64,000 bases of DNA from Wocania_A spongiicola. GTDB taxonomy: Bacteria > Bacteroidota > Bacteroidia > Flavobacteriales > Flavobacteriaceae. The translations under genes and the position numbers were made by a program. Of this stretch, positions 9,472 to 18,538 are shown piece by piece (positions within the stretch are counted from its first letter, which is position 1; each line of letters opens with the position of its first letter). Below the pieces are notes generated by a model that was not told the origin of the DNA, did no database searches, and saw nothing but the letters and a program-made list of their open reading frames with translations. The stretch is taken from assembly GCF_023502325.1 (NCBI RefSeq), contig NZ_JAMFLZ010000001.1, positions 62,001-126,000 on the forward strand. Direction: 5' to 3'.

Positions 9472-9479
9472 CAAAGATA
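9472..9479 (-). promoter_or_regulatory. Bacteroidota -7 element (TATCTTTG)
   Basis: The minus strand reads TATCTTTG 15 bases upstream of the ATG at 9456, matching the TAnnTTTG consensus of the primary Bacteroidota sigma factor. Transcription would start roughly inside the ATTAAAATTT leader. This rules out the upstream TTG as a start. I see no convincing -33 TTG at the usual distance. Confidence 0.6.
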
Positions 9480-9500
9480 ATACTATTTGCCTTAATTAAT

Positions 9501-10985
9501 TTACGAAAAATCTTTAACAATGTTTCTGTCGTTTGATAATCGAGGAATTTTATTTTGACCACCCAGTTTCCCAACAGACTTCATATAGTCTTGAAACCCT
9601 CCTTTTTTTACTTTAGTGATTTTTAGTGGTTGCAATACTTTACCTTGTATTAAATCAAAATAATAACTGTTTTGTTTTTGAAGCGATTCATCTATTTTTT
9701 TCGCTAAAGCGGAAAGGTTTTCTGGTTCGTTTTCAAATTCCACAAACCACTCATGGTAAGGCAATCCTTCTTTTGGGGTTATTTGGGGTGCTACTGTAAA
9801 CTCTGAAACACTAATGTTAGTATTTTTTATCGCTTCCTGCATAGCTTGTTCAACTTCTTTACCAATTACATGCTCACCAAAAGCAGATATAAAATGTTTT
9901 ATTCTACCAGAAACAATAACTCGATAAGGTTTTGTTGATGTAAACTCTACCGTATCACCAATATTATAAGCCCAAAGCCCTGCATTGGTTGAAATTATCA
10001 TCACATAATTTACACCTACCTCAACAGCTTCAAGGGTTATCCGCTTTGGGTTTTCACTAAAAAAATCATCAGCTTTTATAAACTCATAAAAAATGCCTGA
10101 ATTTAACTGAAGTAGCATTCCTTTCTCGCTTTGTTTGTCTTGGAAAGCAAAAAAGCCCTCGCTAGCAGGGTACAACTCAATACTATCTACTTTTCTACCT
10201 ATAAGGTTTTCAAATTTTGCTCTGTAGGGTTCATAATTTACTCCACCAAAAATAAAGAGATTAAAATTTTTGAAAATATCGCCAATCTGTTTTCCTGTTT
10301 TCTGCTGAAGTTTTTCAAAATACATTTGAACCCACGATGGAATGCCAGAAATAATCGTCATGTTTTCAGACAGTGTTTCCTCTACAATTGCATCAACTTT
10401 TGTTTCCCAATCATCAATACAGTTTGTTTTATAAGAAGGCATCCTGTTTTTTTGAAGATATTTAGGCACATAATGAGCAACAATGCCTGAAAGCCTTCCT
10501 AATTGAATACCGTTTTGCTCCTTTAAGACTGGGCTTCCTTGTAAAAAAATCATCTTACCGTCAACAAATTTTGCCTTTCCAGTCTCTTTAATATACATTA
10601 AAATAGCATTTCTTGCAGCATCTACATGTGTAGGCATACTTTCTTTTGTGATAGGAATATATTTAGAGCCTGATGTTGTTCCAGATGTTTTGGCAAAATA
10701 AATCGGTTTGCCTATCCAAAGTATATTTTCTTCGCCAGCAACTACTCTTTCAACATAAGGTTTTAAGGCTTCATAATCTCTAATTGGTACACGCTTTACA
10801 AAATCAGAATGATTGTTTATGCTTATAAAATCATGGTCTCTTCCAAATTCAGTTTCTACGGCTTTACTTATTAAACTTTGAAAAACTTTTTCTTGGGTTT
10901 CAATAGGTTTCTTTGCCCATTTTTGAATACTCTTATAAACACGTTTTGCTAAGGATTTAGCTATAGCTGGTTTTAATGATAGCAT
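9501..10985 (-). CDS. GH3 auxin-responsive promoter family protein (adenylate-forming enzyme)
   Basis: The 494-residue protein belongs to the GH3 family of acyl-adenylating enzymes (ANL-like fold). In plants these conjugate amino acids to hormones; the bacterial substrate is not known. Visible landmarks are the phosphate-binding FAKTSGTTSGSKYIPIT near residues 102-118, LYPASEGFFAFQ (adenine-site region) and YNIGDTVEFTS with the ribose-binding Asp, then VSGRIKHFISAFGEHV leading to the small C-terminal domain. It ends directly before the DUF6909-like gene, and the upstream M23 peptidase gene abuts its start with no gap. Family certain, substrate unknown. Confidence 0.88.
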   Translation of the reverse strand: MLSLKPAIAKSLAKRVYKSIQKWAKKPIETQEKVFQSLISKAVETEFGRDHDFISINNHSDFVKRVPIRDYEALKPYVERVVAGEENILWIGKPIYFAKTSGTTSGSKYIPITKESMPTHVDAARNAILMYIKETGKAKFVDGKMIFLQGSPVLKEQNGIQLGRLSGIVAHYVPKYLQKNRMPSYKTNCIDDWETKVDAIVEETLSENMTIISGIPSWVQMYFEKLQQKTGKQIGDIFKNFNLFIFGGVNYEPYRAKFENLIGRKVDSIELYPASEGFFAFQDKQSEKGMLLQLNSGIFYEFIKADDFFSENPKRITLEAVEVGVNYVMIISTNAGLWAYNIGDTVEFTSTKPYRVIVSGRIKHFISAFGEHVIGKEVEQAMQEAIKNTNISVSEFTVAPQITPKEGLPYHEWFVEFENEPENLSALAKKIDESLQKQNSYYFDLIQGKVLQPLKITKVKKGGFQDYMKSVGKLGGQNKIPRLSNDRNIVKDFS

Positions 10986-11855
10986 TTATTTAAAATCTAT
11001 AAAGTTTGTTGGGTTAATTGGGTAACCATCGTTCCAAAGCTCGAAATGTAAATGTGGTCCTGTTGAAAGCTCTCCAGAGCTTCCTGCTGTAGCAATTACT
11101 TCTCCTGCTTTTACCAAGTCGCCTTGAGTTTTTGTTAGAGCTGCATTATGTTTGTAAACTGAAATTAACCCGTAACTGTGCTCTATAATAATGACGTGCC
11201 CTGTGCTAGTTGTCCATTCTGCAAAAATTACAATACCATCTGCTGTGGCCTTTATTGGCGCATCTTTAGCAACAACAACATCTACTGCATAATGCTTTTC
11301 TTTAAGGTTGTATGGTTCACTTATAGTGCCATTTACTGGAGGGAACAATACAAAATTTGCAGCCGATGTAGCCGATTCAAATAAATTATACTTATCCTCT
11401 TTATCTACTTTTTGGCGTAATAATGAATCTTCTAGGTTTGGGTTTAAATCTACTTCACTAATTTCTAGTTTAGCCGCCTCAATTATAGAGTCTTTATTGA
11501 AATCTGTAGCGCTAACATCTCCTTGTAAAACTTTTTTAATTGAAGAGTAATATCGCTCGTTCATTGAAATAACTTGTTGTAGCGAGTCGGTTTTATAATT
11601 AAGTTCTATAGCCTTCTTTTTTAGTTTAGTAGAAGAATATCCAGGAATATACTCCCTTAGCGGAGTGAAAGCAATCAATGCATAAGTGGCCGTTATTAAA
11701 ACAATGACAGATATTGATGCTAATACAAAAACATTTAATCGTGTTAATTTAAAAGATAAGCGTTCCTCGAAAGTGTTTTCATTAAGAATAACCAACCGAT
11801 ACTTATCAAGAAGTTTTCGTTTTATTTTTTTAGATTCTTTTTTTTTCTCCTCCAT
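10986..11855 (-). CDS. M23 family metallopeptidase, membrane-anchored
   Basis: Peptidoglycan endopeptidase-like protein of 289 residues. After a basic cytoplasmic N terminus comes one membrane segment (about residues 43-66). A periplasmic linker with helical character (about 75-150) follows, then a LytM/M23 domain with the zinc ligands in KHYAVD and HLHFE near the C terminus. The first His-x3-Asp and the final HxH are both intact, so it may be active rather than a degenerate activator. It directly abuts the GH3 gene. A TATTTTTG promoter element lies just upstream. The likely role is cell-wall remodelling. Confidence 0.9.
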   Translation of the reverse strand: MEEKKKESKKIKRKLLDKYRLVILNENTFEERLSFKLTRLNVFVLASISVIVLITATYALIAFTPLREYIPGYSSTKLKKKAIELNYKTDSLQQVISMNERYYSSIKKVLQGDVSATDFNKDSIIEAAKLEISEVDLNPNLEDSLLRQKVDKEDKYNLFESATSAANFVLFPPVNGTISEPYNLKEKHYAVDVVVAKDAPIKATADGIVIFAEWTTSTGHVIIIEHSYGLISVYKHNAALTKTQGDLVKAGEVIATAGSSGELSTGPHLHFELWNDGYPINPTNFIDFK

Positions 11856-11862
11856 TTAAAAA

Positions 11863-11870
11863 CAAAAATA
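11863..11870 (-). promoter_or_regulatory. Bacteroidota -7 element (TATTTTTG)
   Basis: The minus strand reads TATTTTTG, 7 bases upstream of the M23 peptidase ATG at 11855, in the gap between this gene and the divergent tatA. A TTG trinucleotide lies 15 bases farther upstream. The leader would be only a few bases long. Confidence 0.5.
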
Positions 11871-11945
11871 TGTAAAATTATTGCACAACATGATTCTCTT
11901 TATGCTAAAGTTATGCTTAAAACGAGATTATTAAACTTTAATTAT

Positions 11946-11953
11946 TAACTTTG
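11946..11953 (+). promoter_or_regulatory. Bacteroidota -7 element (TAACTTTG)
   Basis: TAACTTTG lies 17 bases before the tatA ATG and matches TAnnTTTG. It faces away from the M23 peptidase promoter, so the 115-bp gap is a divergent promoter region. Confidence 0.6.
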
Positions 11954-11970
11954 CTTTTAAATTTAATATT

Positions 11971-12171
11971 ATGAGTTTATATATGTTACCATTAGCAATT
12001 GGCCCAATGCAAATAACATTAATTGTTGTTGCTGTTTTATTATTGTTTGGAGGTAAAAAAATACCAGAGTTAATGCGTGGTCTTGGTAGTGGCATTAAGG
12101 AATTTAAGGATGCTACTAAAGATGAAGACAAATTAAATGACGACAAGCAAAAAAACGCTAAAAAAGAATAG
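11971..12171 (+). CDS. tatA: twin-arginine translocase subunit TatA/TatE
   Basis: Small 66-residue membrane protein that forms the protein-conducting assembly of the Tat system with TatC. The sequence has the expected order: a short N terminus, one hydrophobic helix (about residues 13-26), the FGGKKIPEL hinge with the conserved FG pair, an amphipathic helix (MRGLGSGIKEFKDA) and a charged, disordered tail. TatC is not in this window. The gene stands alone between its own promoter and a strong terminator, so it is probably monocistronic. Confidence 0.95.
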   Translation: MSLYMLPLAIGPMQITLIVVAVLLLFGGKKIPELMRGLGSGIKEFKDATKDEDKLNDDKQKNAKKE

Positions 12172-12189
12172 AGATATATTTTTTTAAAT

Positions 12190-12218
12190 AAAAACCAGCA
12201 CAATGTGCTGGTTTTTTT
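12190..12218 (+). terminator. intrinsic terminator after tatA
   Basis: Twelve-base arms AAAAACCAGCAC (12190-12201) and GTGCTGGTTTTT (12205-12216) close a three-base loop and run into a T tract. It is 18 bp after the tatA stop and 28 bp before the end of the convergent DUF4837 gene. The A-rich left arm means it can serve both strands. Confidence 0.9.
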
Positions 12219-12246
12219 GTTTTCATTTATAGCTAAAAAATTGTGT

Positions 12247-13254
12247 TTAGTTTATTTTAATAGATTTAATAATAGCTTCGAGCTCGAACATATAGGCTCT
12301 TTTCTCTACTGAAGGTGCAAAAACAAAACCTTCAGCAATAATCCATCTATTATTAATTTTATCTTCAATAGCATAATTTACGAAAGGTCCTGCCATAAAT
12401 GTTCCTCCTTTTAAATCCCAAAGCCCTTTTGTTTCAAGAGCAGGTTTATTATCTAAAATGGTTTCTGAATTAAATGGTGTATAGGCATCTTCTGTTGCCA
12501 TGTATGATCCTTCTACAGCACCTTCAACAAACCTTTTCCCTATAGAGTCTCTAATTTTAATGATTTGGCTTACCAAAGTTGAGTCTCTATTTATGGTCTT
12601 TAATGGTACTTGATATAATAGTACATTTAAGTCTCCCGAAACATTTGAGCTTGCCTTGAAATCTTTTTTTACCCAAAAAAACTTATCTTCTTTTGTTGCT
12701 GTTGTTTTTGCTATTCTATATGCTGTTGGAAAGTTAATGTTTAGTCCTAAGCTCTCTTGAATGTCTTTAGCATTATAAAGCGATTTATTTATAAGTCTTT
12801 GTTTTTCTGTTAATTCGGTGTTATTAAATTCATTAGTTATTTTTTTTGCATTTTCTTTAAGCAATTCAATAACATCGCTCTTTGTTTTTCCTGAAACTAC
12901 AATAACTTTTTGCGGTTGTGCATATACATTTTTTGCAATCTTAAATGCCGACTCTTTGCCTAATTCAATTTTTAAAATGGTTCTGTTCTTTGTTACAAAC
13001 CCAGAAAAAACTGAAGAAGGTATTTGGTTTATTTTAAACATTGGCTCGTCTTGCGGCAAACCATAAATAGGTGTTGAAAGTACATTTCTAATTGTCTCTC
13101 CAATACTCCCATTCCATAGGTCATTACTTACCACAACCGATATGTTGTTGACTATTCCTGATGAATCAAAAAGTATTCTTTGGTTTGACGATTTTTTGTC
13201 TCCGCAAGCTGTTAGCAGTATTAGCACTAATGTTGTTAAAAGAAAATTACGCAT
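12247..13254 (-). CDS. DUF4837 family lipoprotein
   Basis: 335 residues beginning with a lipoprotein signal: hydrophobic residues 4-15 and the lipobox LLTAC with Cys17 followed by Gly-Asp. The body matches the DUF4837 family, which is common and of unknown function in Bacteroidota. It includes VVSNDLWNG near the N terminus, and the C-terminal part contains LKGGTFMAGPFVNYA. The protein is expected on the periplasmic face of a membrane. It lies 26 bp downstream of the lytic transglycosylase gene on the same strand, so the two are likely one transcript and both envelope-associated. Confidence 0.85.
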   Translation of the reverse strand: MRNFLLTTLVLILLTACGDKKSSNQRILFDSSGIVNNISVVVSNDLWNGSIGETIRNVLSTPIYGLPQDEPMFKINQIPSSVFSGFVTKNRTILKIELGKESAFKIAKNVYAQPQKVIVVSGKTKSDVIELLKENAKKITNEFNNTELTEKQRLINKSLYNAKDIQESLGLNINFPTAYRIAKTTATKEDKFFWVKKDFKASSNVSGDLNVLLYQVPLKTINRDSTLVSQIIKIRDSIGKRFVEGAVEGSYMATEDAYTPFNSETILDNKPALETKGLWDLKGGTFMAGPFVNYAIEDKINNRWIIAEGFVFAPSVEKRAYMFELEAIIKSIKIN

Positions 13255-13280
13255 AATTAAGTTTTGGTTTTTTTAGGAAC

Positions 13281-14834
13281 TTATCCTTTTGATATTTTAA
13301 GCTTCATTCCTGGTTTTAATTTACTACCACTAATATCGTTCCAATCTTTAATATTTTGAACAGAAACTCCCGGAAACTTTTGCGCAATGCTCCAAAGTGA
13401 GTCTCCATTTTTTACTGTATAAGTAATCACATTACCAGAAATGGGCTTTGCTTTTGTTGTTTTGCTTACTGGCGAAGCACTAGCTACATAAGGTTTTCTG
13501 GGGTAGATTGTTAATCTCTGTCCTATTCTTAAATTATTGCTTCTTAATCCGTTCCATCTTTTTATTTGACTTACCCGAACTCCATATTTTCTGGAAATTT
13601 TCCCTAAATAATCACCAGATTTAACTCTATAACGTATCCTATCGTTAGCGTTAAAAAATTGAGGCAATGGTTTTTCTCGTTTCGCAAACTCTTCTTTAGC
13701 AAAAGCATAGATTTTCTCTTCATTATTTACAAAACTCCCAACAACATCTCTTGGTAAGCGCAACACATAATTTTCTTTGTCTATAAAAGGAATAATATCT
13801 AATTTATATGAAGGGTTTAAAAACTGCAGCTCTTCAACTGGTGTGCCAGTAACTTCTGAAACTTGATCGAGGGTTATCATGTGTTTTACTCTAACGGTAT
13901 CTGTTTCAACTAATGCAAATTCTGGTTTAAGGTTTTCAAACCCGTGAGCTTCGGCATATTCAAAAATATACATATTTGCTAAAAATGCAGGTAAGTAGCC
14001 TGCGGTTTCGCGAGGTAAATTATGCCTAATATTCCAGTAGTTTTGATATCCGCCAGAGCGTCTGATGGCTTTGGTAACATTTCCTGGTCCAGAATTATAT
14101 GCAGCTAAAGCTAAATCCCAATCACCAAAAATTTTATATAATTTAGATAAATACTTTGCTGCTGCTTCAGTAGATTTTATTGGGTCGCTCCGTTCATCAA
14201 CATAACTACTCACGTCCAGCCCATACTCTTTACCAGTGCCAAACATAAATTGCCATAAGCCTGTTGCACCAACTCTAGATTTAGCTCTAGGTTTTAATGC
14301 TGACTCTACAATAGCTAAATATTTTATTTCTAACGGGATATTATGATTATCTAACTCGCGCTCAAACATTGGAAAATAAAAAGCACTCAAAGTCATTAGT
14401 TTTTGCAAATGCTTTCTTCGGCGCTTTAAATATGACTTTATAACACTTTCTAATGCTGGATTGTATTCTACATTAAAAGGTGTTCTAGCATCTAGCTCTT
14501 TTAATCGTTTTTTAAGGGTGTCCGTTGGTAGTTCTGGATAATCGACAGGCTCAAAAGTAAGCTCAGTAACCGATTTGTAAATCGTATCAAAAAGATTGTT
14601 GCTATATAACTCCTCTAACCATTTTTCGTCTATTTTCGCAGCAAATTCTAGGTCTCCTAGTTTTTTAATTGAAGTGCTGTCTTTTTCTGCTTCTATTTTT
14701 TTTACACTATGCGTTTTCCCATCAATTATCGAATCTTTAGCAGATTCTTTTTTAGGTAAGATAGAGTCTTGAGTTTGCGATAAACAAATCCCAAAACTTA
14801 AAAAAAAGCATATTATAAAAAACCGGAAAGCCAT
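13281..14834 (-). CDS. membrane-bound lytic murein transglycosylase D-like protein with LysM domains
   Basis: 517-residue exported muramidase that cleaves glycan strands to 1,6-anhydro ends. A signal peptide covers residues 1-20. The SLT domain follows (about 150-290) with catalytic Glu177 in the AIVESALKP motif, GATGLWQFM at 189-197 and AAYNSGPGNV at 244-253, all diagnostic for family 1D. One weak LysM-like stretch (about 318-360) and two clear LysM repeats (about 404-448 and 471-515) bind peptidoglycan. The DUF4837 gene follows it. Length and domain order are like E. coli MltD. Confidence 0.93.
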   Translation of the reverse strand: MAFRFFIICFFLSFGICLSQTQDSILPKKESAKDSIIDGKTHSVKKIEAEKDSTSIKKLGDLEFAAKIDEKWLEELYSNNLFDTIYKSVTELTFEPVDYPELPTDTLKKRLKELDARTPFNVEYNPALESVIKSYLKRRRKHLQKLMTLSAFYFPMFERELDNHNIPLEIKYLAIVESALKPRAKSRVGATGLWQFMFGTGKEYGLDVSSYVDERSDPIKSTEAAAKYLSKLYKIFGDWDLALAAYNSGPGNVTKAIRRSGGYQNYWNIRHNLPRETAGYLPAFLANMYIFEYAEAHGFENLKPEFALVETDTVRVKHMITLDQVSEVTGTPVEELQFLNPSYKLDIIPFIDKENYVLRLPRDVVGSFVNNEEKIYAFAKEEFAKREKPLPQFFNANDRIRYRVKSGDYLGKISRKYGVRVSQIKRWNGLRSNNLRIGQRLTIYPRKPYVASASPVSKTTKAKPISGNVITYTVKNGDSLWSIAQKFPGVSVQNIKDWNDISGSKLKPGMKLKISKG

Positions 14835-14913
14835 AAAATCTATTCAGTTGGTTATTGAACGATTGTATGGCTAAAATCGTATTTTTTAAGCGAATTTGAA
14901 AACTTAATTAAGT

Positions 14914-16101
14914 TTATTCTAAAATTGCTGCAATTCCAGGAAGTGTTTTTCCTTCTAAGCTTTCTAGCATTGCACCGCCTCCAGTGCTTACATAGCTCAC
15001 TTTATCTTGAAAGCCAAACTGCTTTACGGCTGCTACAGAATCGCCTCCGCCAACTAAAGAAAATGCGCCGTTTTTTGTGGCTTCTGCGATAGAGTTTCCT
15101 AGCTCAATTGTACCGTTTGCAAAGCTTTCCATTTCAAAAACACCTAGCGGTCCGTTCCAAAGTATAGTTTTACTTTGCGTAACAACATTGTGGAAAATTT
15201 CTTTTGACTTTGGTCCAGCATCTAGACCTTGCCAACCATCAGGAATTGTAGTTACATCTACAATTTGAGTCTCGGCATCGTTACTAAATGCATTAGCTGC
15301 AATTACATCAACAGGTAAGTGTATTTGAACATTTTTTGCTTTGGCTTGGTTTAATATATCTAATGCCAAATCCATTTTATCATCTTCACAAATTGAATCT
15401 CCAATTTTTCCGCCTTGTGCTTTTATAAAGGTAAAGGTCATGCCTCCACCAATAATTAAATGATCAACTTTATCCAAAATATTCTCAATGATAGTAATCT
15501 TAGAAGAAACTTTAGCACCACCTAAAACAGCCAAAACTGGTTTTTCTCCAGTTTCCATAACTTTTTTAATGCTTTCAATTTCTTGAGCTAATAAGTTTCC
15601 AAAGCACTTTTTATCTTGAAAAAACTGAGCTACTATAGTTGTTGAAGCATGTGCTCTGTGTGCTGTTCCAAAAGCGTCATTAACATAAATATCTCCTAGT
15701 TTTGATAGTTTTTCTGCAAACCCAACATCGCCTGCTGTTTCTTCTTTATAATAGCGCAAGTTTTCTAACAATAATATTTGTCCAGGTTGTAAATTGGCTG
15801 CTGCTGCCTCTACTTCTTCTCCAATACAATCTTTAGCAAACTTAACCTCAACACCTAAAACATCTTCTACTTTACTAGCAATATGTTTTAGTGAAAATTC
15901 CTCTTGAAACCCTTTTGGGCGACCTAAATGTGACATTAAAATACAGCTGCCTCCATCCTCTAAAATTTTAATGATTGTAGGTTTTGCCGACATAATTCTT
16001 GTAGCATCTGTTACTTCAAAATTTTCATTTAAAGGCACATTAAAATCAACGCGAATTAATGCTTTTTTATTTTCAAAATTAAAATCATTAAGAGTTTTCA
16101 T
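14914..16101 (-). CDS. pgk: phosphoglycerate kinase
   Basis: Glycolysis/gluconeogenesis: transfers the acyl phosphate of 1,3-bisphosphoglycerate to ADP. From the ATG at 16101 the protein has 395 residues, the normal bacterial length. It begins MKTLNDFNFENKKALIRVDFNVPLN, with the substrate-binding RVDFNVPL motif and then SHLGRP. LGGAKVSSK, NGPLGVFE and GGGDSVAAV are also present. A GTG 27 bp farther upstream overlaps the promoter element at 16128-16135 and is rejected. It stands alone between the lytic transglycosylase and DUF2652 genes. Confidence 0.97.
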   Translation of the reverse strand: MKTLNDFNFENKKALIRVDFNVPLNENFEVTDATRIMSAKPTIIKILEDGGSCILMSHLGRPKGFQEEFSLKHIASKVEDVLGVEVKFAKDCIGEEVEAAAANLQPGQILLLENLRYYKEETAGDVGFAEKLSKLGDIYVNDAFGTAHRAHASTTIVAQFFQDKKCFGNLLAQEIESIKKVMETGEKPVLAVLGGAKVSSKITIIENILDKVDHLIIGGGMTFTFIKAQGGKIGDSICEDDKMDLALDILNQAKAKNVQIHLPVDVIAANAFSNDAETQIVDVTTIPDGWQGLDAGPKSKEIFHNVVTQSKTILWNGPLGVFEMESFANGTIELGNSIAEATKNGAFSLVGGGDSVAAVKQFGFQDKVSYVSTGGGAMLESLEGKTLPGIAAILE

Positions 16102-16127
16102 TATTATCGTTTTAATAGATTGTGTCA

Positions 16128-16135
16128 CAAATGTA
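16128..16135 (-). promoter_or_regulatory. Bacteroidota -7 element (TACATTTG) for pgk
   Basis: The minus strand reads TACATTTG 26 bases upstream of the pgk ATG, a match to TAnnTTTG. It decides the start: the in-frame GTG begins inside this element and would not be transcribed. Confidence 0.6.
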
Positions 16136-16205
16136 ACTAATTAAAGAGAGGTATAAAATGAGTTTTTTTACGAAAACGTTTGAAGAGTTAAATAATTTTT
16201 AAAAA

Positions 16206-17279
16206 CTAACTTTCTGTTGGCTTATTTAATGAAAAACCAGAACCTATTAGAAGTACAAGCTCTTTTATGCTTTCTGATATGTTGGCTTTAAGTTTCGATT
16301 TTAATAAGGGTTTCATGAATATCCCGAAAGGCTTAAAATCTGCGAAAACCTCAATATTTAATTTTGTGTACCCTACCTGAGTTTCTTCTAAAATAAAATA
16401 ACTATTCATTTGTTTAGTGAAAGGCACATCGGTTGTCGATTCGGCATAAACTAACTGATGCTTTTTTACTTTTTTGGAAACTGTAGTTTGCACTACATCG
16501 TCATTTTTATTAAATAAACACTTGTGCTTTTCTCCTATACGATTTACTTTATTTTTTTCGTACTCCATTTTGTCAACACCCTTTGTCCAAAGTAACCTGT
16601 AATCAAAATTACTTATTACTTCATACAAATCGTTAATTGGAAGTTTTATAATTTCTGTTTCATCAAATAGTTTGTGCTTTGGCACATTATCAGGAATAGG
16701 GTTTATTTCGGGGATCCTTTCTTTTAAGTGCTTAAGGGAGTTATAAGTAAAACTTATTTTTCCAAAATCGTATGTTGCTGTTATTGTTTTTTTAGAATCT
16801 ACAACTATCTTTTTTATATTTTCAGTAAGAATAGCATACTCATCTATTGGCACCTCATTTTTAAGCAGACGATGTACTTTTATAACATCGCTCCCATATG
16901 GTTTTTTAGATTCTTTTACAGTTATAAACTCTATTTCACCATAATGCACTACAAATTTCAGCTTTAAATTATACGCAGAAGAGCATGCTCCACAATGACA
17001 AATGCGTTGATATTCATAGCGTTTTAAATGTGTATGAAACGCAAGATACATTGTTTCTATTTGCTGTTCTATTATAGAAATATCAACCTTGTTTTCTATT
17101 TTATATAAAAAAAGAGCATCGCCTTCAATTTCAGCTAATTCTAAATCCGAAGTATTACTATCAATCAACAATTCCAATAACTCAGACACAATATGTCGGC
17201 TATGGCTTATTGCTGTGTGATGCACAAACTCAGTGAAGCCTGAAATATCTGGAATAAATAGAATAGCGTTTTGTGCCAT
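16206..17279 (-). CDS. DUF2652 protein: cyclase-like N domain plus SRPBCC-like C domain
   Basis: 357 residues. The N-terminal part matches class III nucleotidyl cyclase homology domains: FIPDISGFTEF at 8-18 places Asp11 where the first metal-binding Asp sits, IEGDALFLY at 51-59 places Asp54 as the second, and VHYGEIEF near 111-118 resembles the GIHxGEV segment. A CxCxxC cluster (Cys94, Cys96, Cys99) follows the first half. From about residue 205 on the sequence resembles a polyketide-cyclase/START-type (SRPBCC) ligand pocket. The family is usually labelled DUF2652 and has no proven activity. Nucleotide cyclisation is a possibility, not a result. Confidence 0.72.
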   Translation of the reverse strand: MAQNAILFIPDISGFTEFVHHTAISHSRHIVSELLELLIDSNTSDLELAEIEGDALFLYKIENKVDISIIEQQIETMYLAFHTHLKRYEYQRICHCGACSSAYNLKLKFVVHYGEIEFITVKESKKPYGSDVIKVHRLLKNEVPIDEYAILTENIKKIVVDSKKTITATYDFGKISFTYNSLKHLKERIPEINPIPDNVPKHKLFDETEIIKLPINDLYEVISNFDYRLLWTKGVDKMEYEKNKVNRIGEKHKCLFNKNDDVVQTTVSKKVKKHQLVYAESTTDVPFTKQMNSYFILEETQVGYTKLNIEVFADFKPFGIFMKPLLKSKLKANISESIKELVLLIGSGFSLNKPTES

Positions 17280-17365
17280 TTTTTAAATTATAGGCTGTTG
17301 TTTATCCTATAAAAATAAGTCGATTTATCTTTAATTTATTACAACATAATGTTAAAAACATAAGT

Positions 17366-17373
17366 TATATTTG
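17366..17373 (+). promoter_or_regulatory. Bacteroidota -7 element (TATATTTG) for holB
   Basis: TATATTTG ends only four bases before the holB ATG at 17378. If transcription starts the usual few bases downstream of this element, the mRNA begins at or next to the start codon, so holB would be leaderless or nearly so. Confidence 0.5.
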
Positions 17374-17377
17374 TTTG

Positions 17378-18532
17378 ATGCTTTTTGAAGATATATTAGG
17401 TCAAAATCATATTAAAAACCATTTAACACAAAGTGTTGACAATGGCAGGATACCACATGCTCAATTGTTTGTGGGTAACGAAGGTTGTGGCACATTGCCT
17501 ATGGCAATTGCTTATGCGCAATACATTTTGTGTTCTAACTCTAGTGGAGAAAACAACTCTGGAAATGAGACGTGTAACCTAAAATTTAAAAACTTTTCAC
17601 ATCCCGATTTACATTTTGCATTTCCTGTTACAACTAGCGATAAAGTTAAGAGCAAACCAGTATCTAGTTTTTATTTAGAAGAGTGGCGTCAATTACTGAA
17701 AGAACAGCCTTATGGGAATTTGTTTGACTGGTATAAATTACTTGGTGTTGACAATAAGCAAGGACAAATAGGGGTTGATGAGGCACATGAAATTGTAAAA
17801 TCGTTAACACTAAAATCTTATGAAGGAGGTTATAAAGTAATGCTTATTTGGATGGCAGAAAAAATGAATACTGCTTGTGCAAACAAACTTTTAAAACTTA
17901 TTGAAGAGCCTCCAAATAAAACAATCTTCCTTTTAGTTGCTGAAGATGAAGAACAAATAATTAATACTATAAAATCGCGTTGTCAAGTTTTACACTTTCC
18001 ACCTTTAGCAGAGGATGTTATAAAAAGCGCCTTAGTTAAAAGTTATGGTTTAGAACTTTCGGTAGCAACAAAAATAGCACATCAATCCAATGGAAATTAT
18101 AATAAAGCTTGCGATTTAGTATATCAAGATTCTGAAGATATACAATTTGAAACTTGGTTTATTTTCTGGATTCGTAGTGCTTTTAAAGCTAAAGGCAACA
18201 AGGCAGCGATTCATGATTTAATTTCTTGGAGTGAAGACATAGCAAAAACTGGTCGTGAAACTCAAAAACAGTTTCTTAATTTTTGTTTAGATTTTTTTCG
18301 TCAGGCTTTGCTTTTAAATTATAATGCTACAGATTTGGTGTTCTTGGAACCAAAAACCGAAAAGTTTAAACTGGAAAACTTTGCGCCTTTTGTGCATGGT
18401 AATAACATTTTAGAAATTAGTGATGAACTACAAAATGCCATTTACCATATTGAGCGTAATGGGAATTCTAAAATTATTTTAACCGATTTATCTATTAAAC
18501 TAACAAGGTTACTTCACAAAAAACCAGCATAA
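17378..18532 (+). CDS. holB: DNA polymerase III subunit delta'
   Basis: Clamp-loader subunit that helps place the sliding clamp on DNA. The ATG at 17378 follows a TTG that is also in frame; the ATG is chosen, giving 384 residues. It shows the AAA+ fold typical of delta': a degenerate P-loop (FVGNEGCGTLPMA), QIGVDEAHEIVKSL, the MNTACANKLLKLIEEPP segment and the SRC sensor motif in IKSRCQVLHF. The C-terminal collar domain is shorter and less conserved. It is convergent with the TonB receptor gene, 6 bp apart. Confidence 0.9.
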   Translation: MLFEDILGQNHIKNHLTQSVDNGRIPHAQLFVGNEGCGTLPMAIAYAQYILCSNSSGENNSGNETCNLKFKNFSHPDLHFAFPVTTSDKVKSKPVSSFYLEEWRQLLKEQPYGNLFDWYKLLGVDNKQGQIGVDEAHEIVKSLTLKSYEGGYKVMLIWMAEKMNTACANKLLKLIEEPPNKTIFLLVAEDEEQIINTIKSRCQVLHFPPLAEDVIKSALVKSYGLELSVATKIAHQSNGNYNKACDLVYQDSEDIQFETWFIFWIRSAFKAKGNKAAIHDLISWSEDIAKTGRETQKQFLNFCLDFFRQALLLNYNATDLVFLEPKTEKFKLENFAPFVHGNNILEISDELQNAIYHIERNGNSKIILTDLSIKLTRLLHKKPA

Positions 18533-18538
18533 CAGCTT

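Noticed and set aside
11931..12203. Open frame of about 90 codons on the strand opposite tatA
   Set aside because: It covers the whole of tatA in antisense, has no promoter, and lacks any family resemblance.
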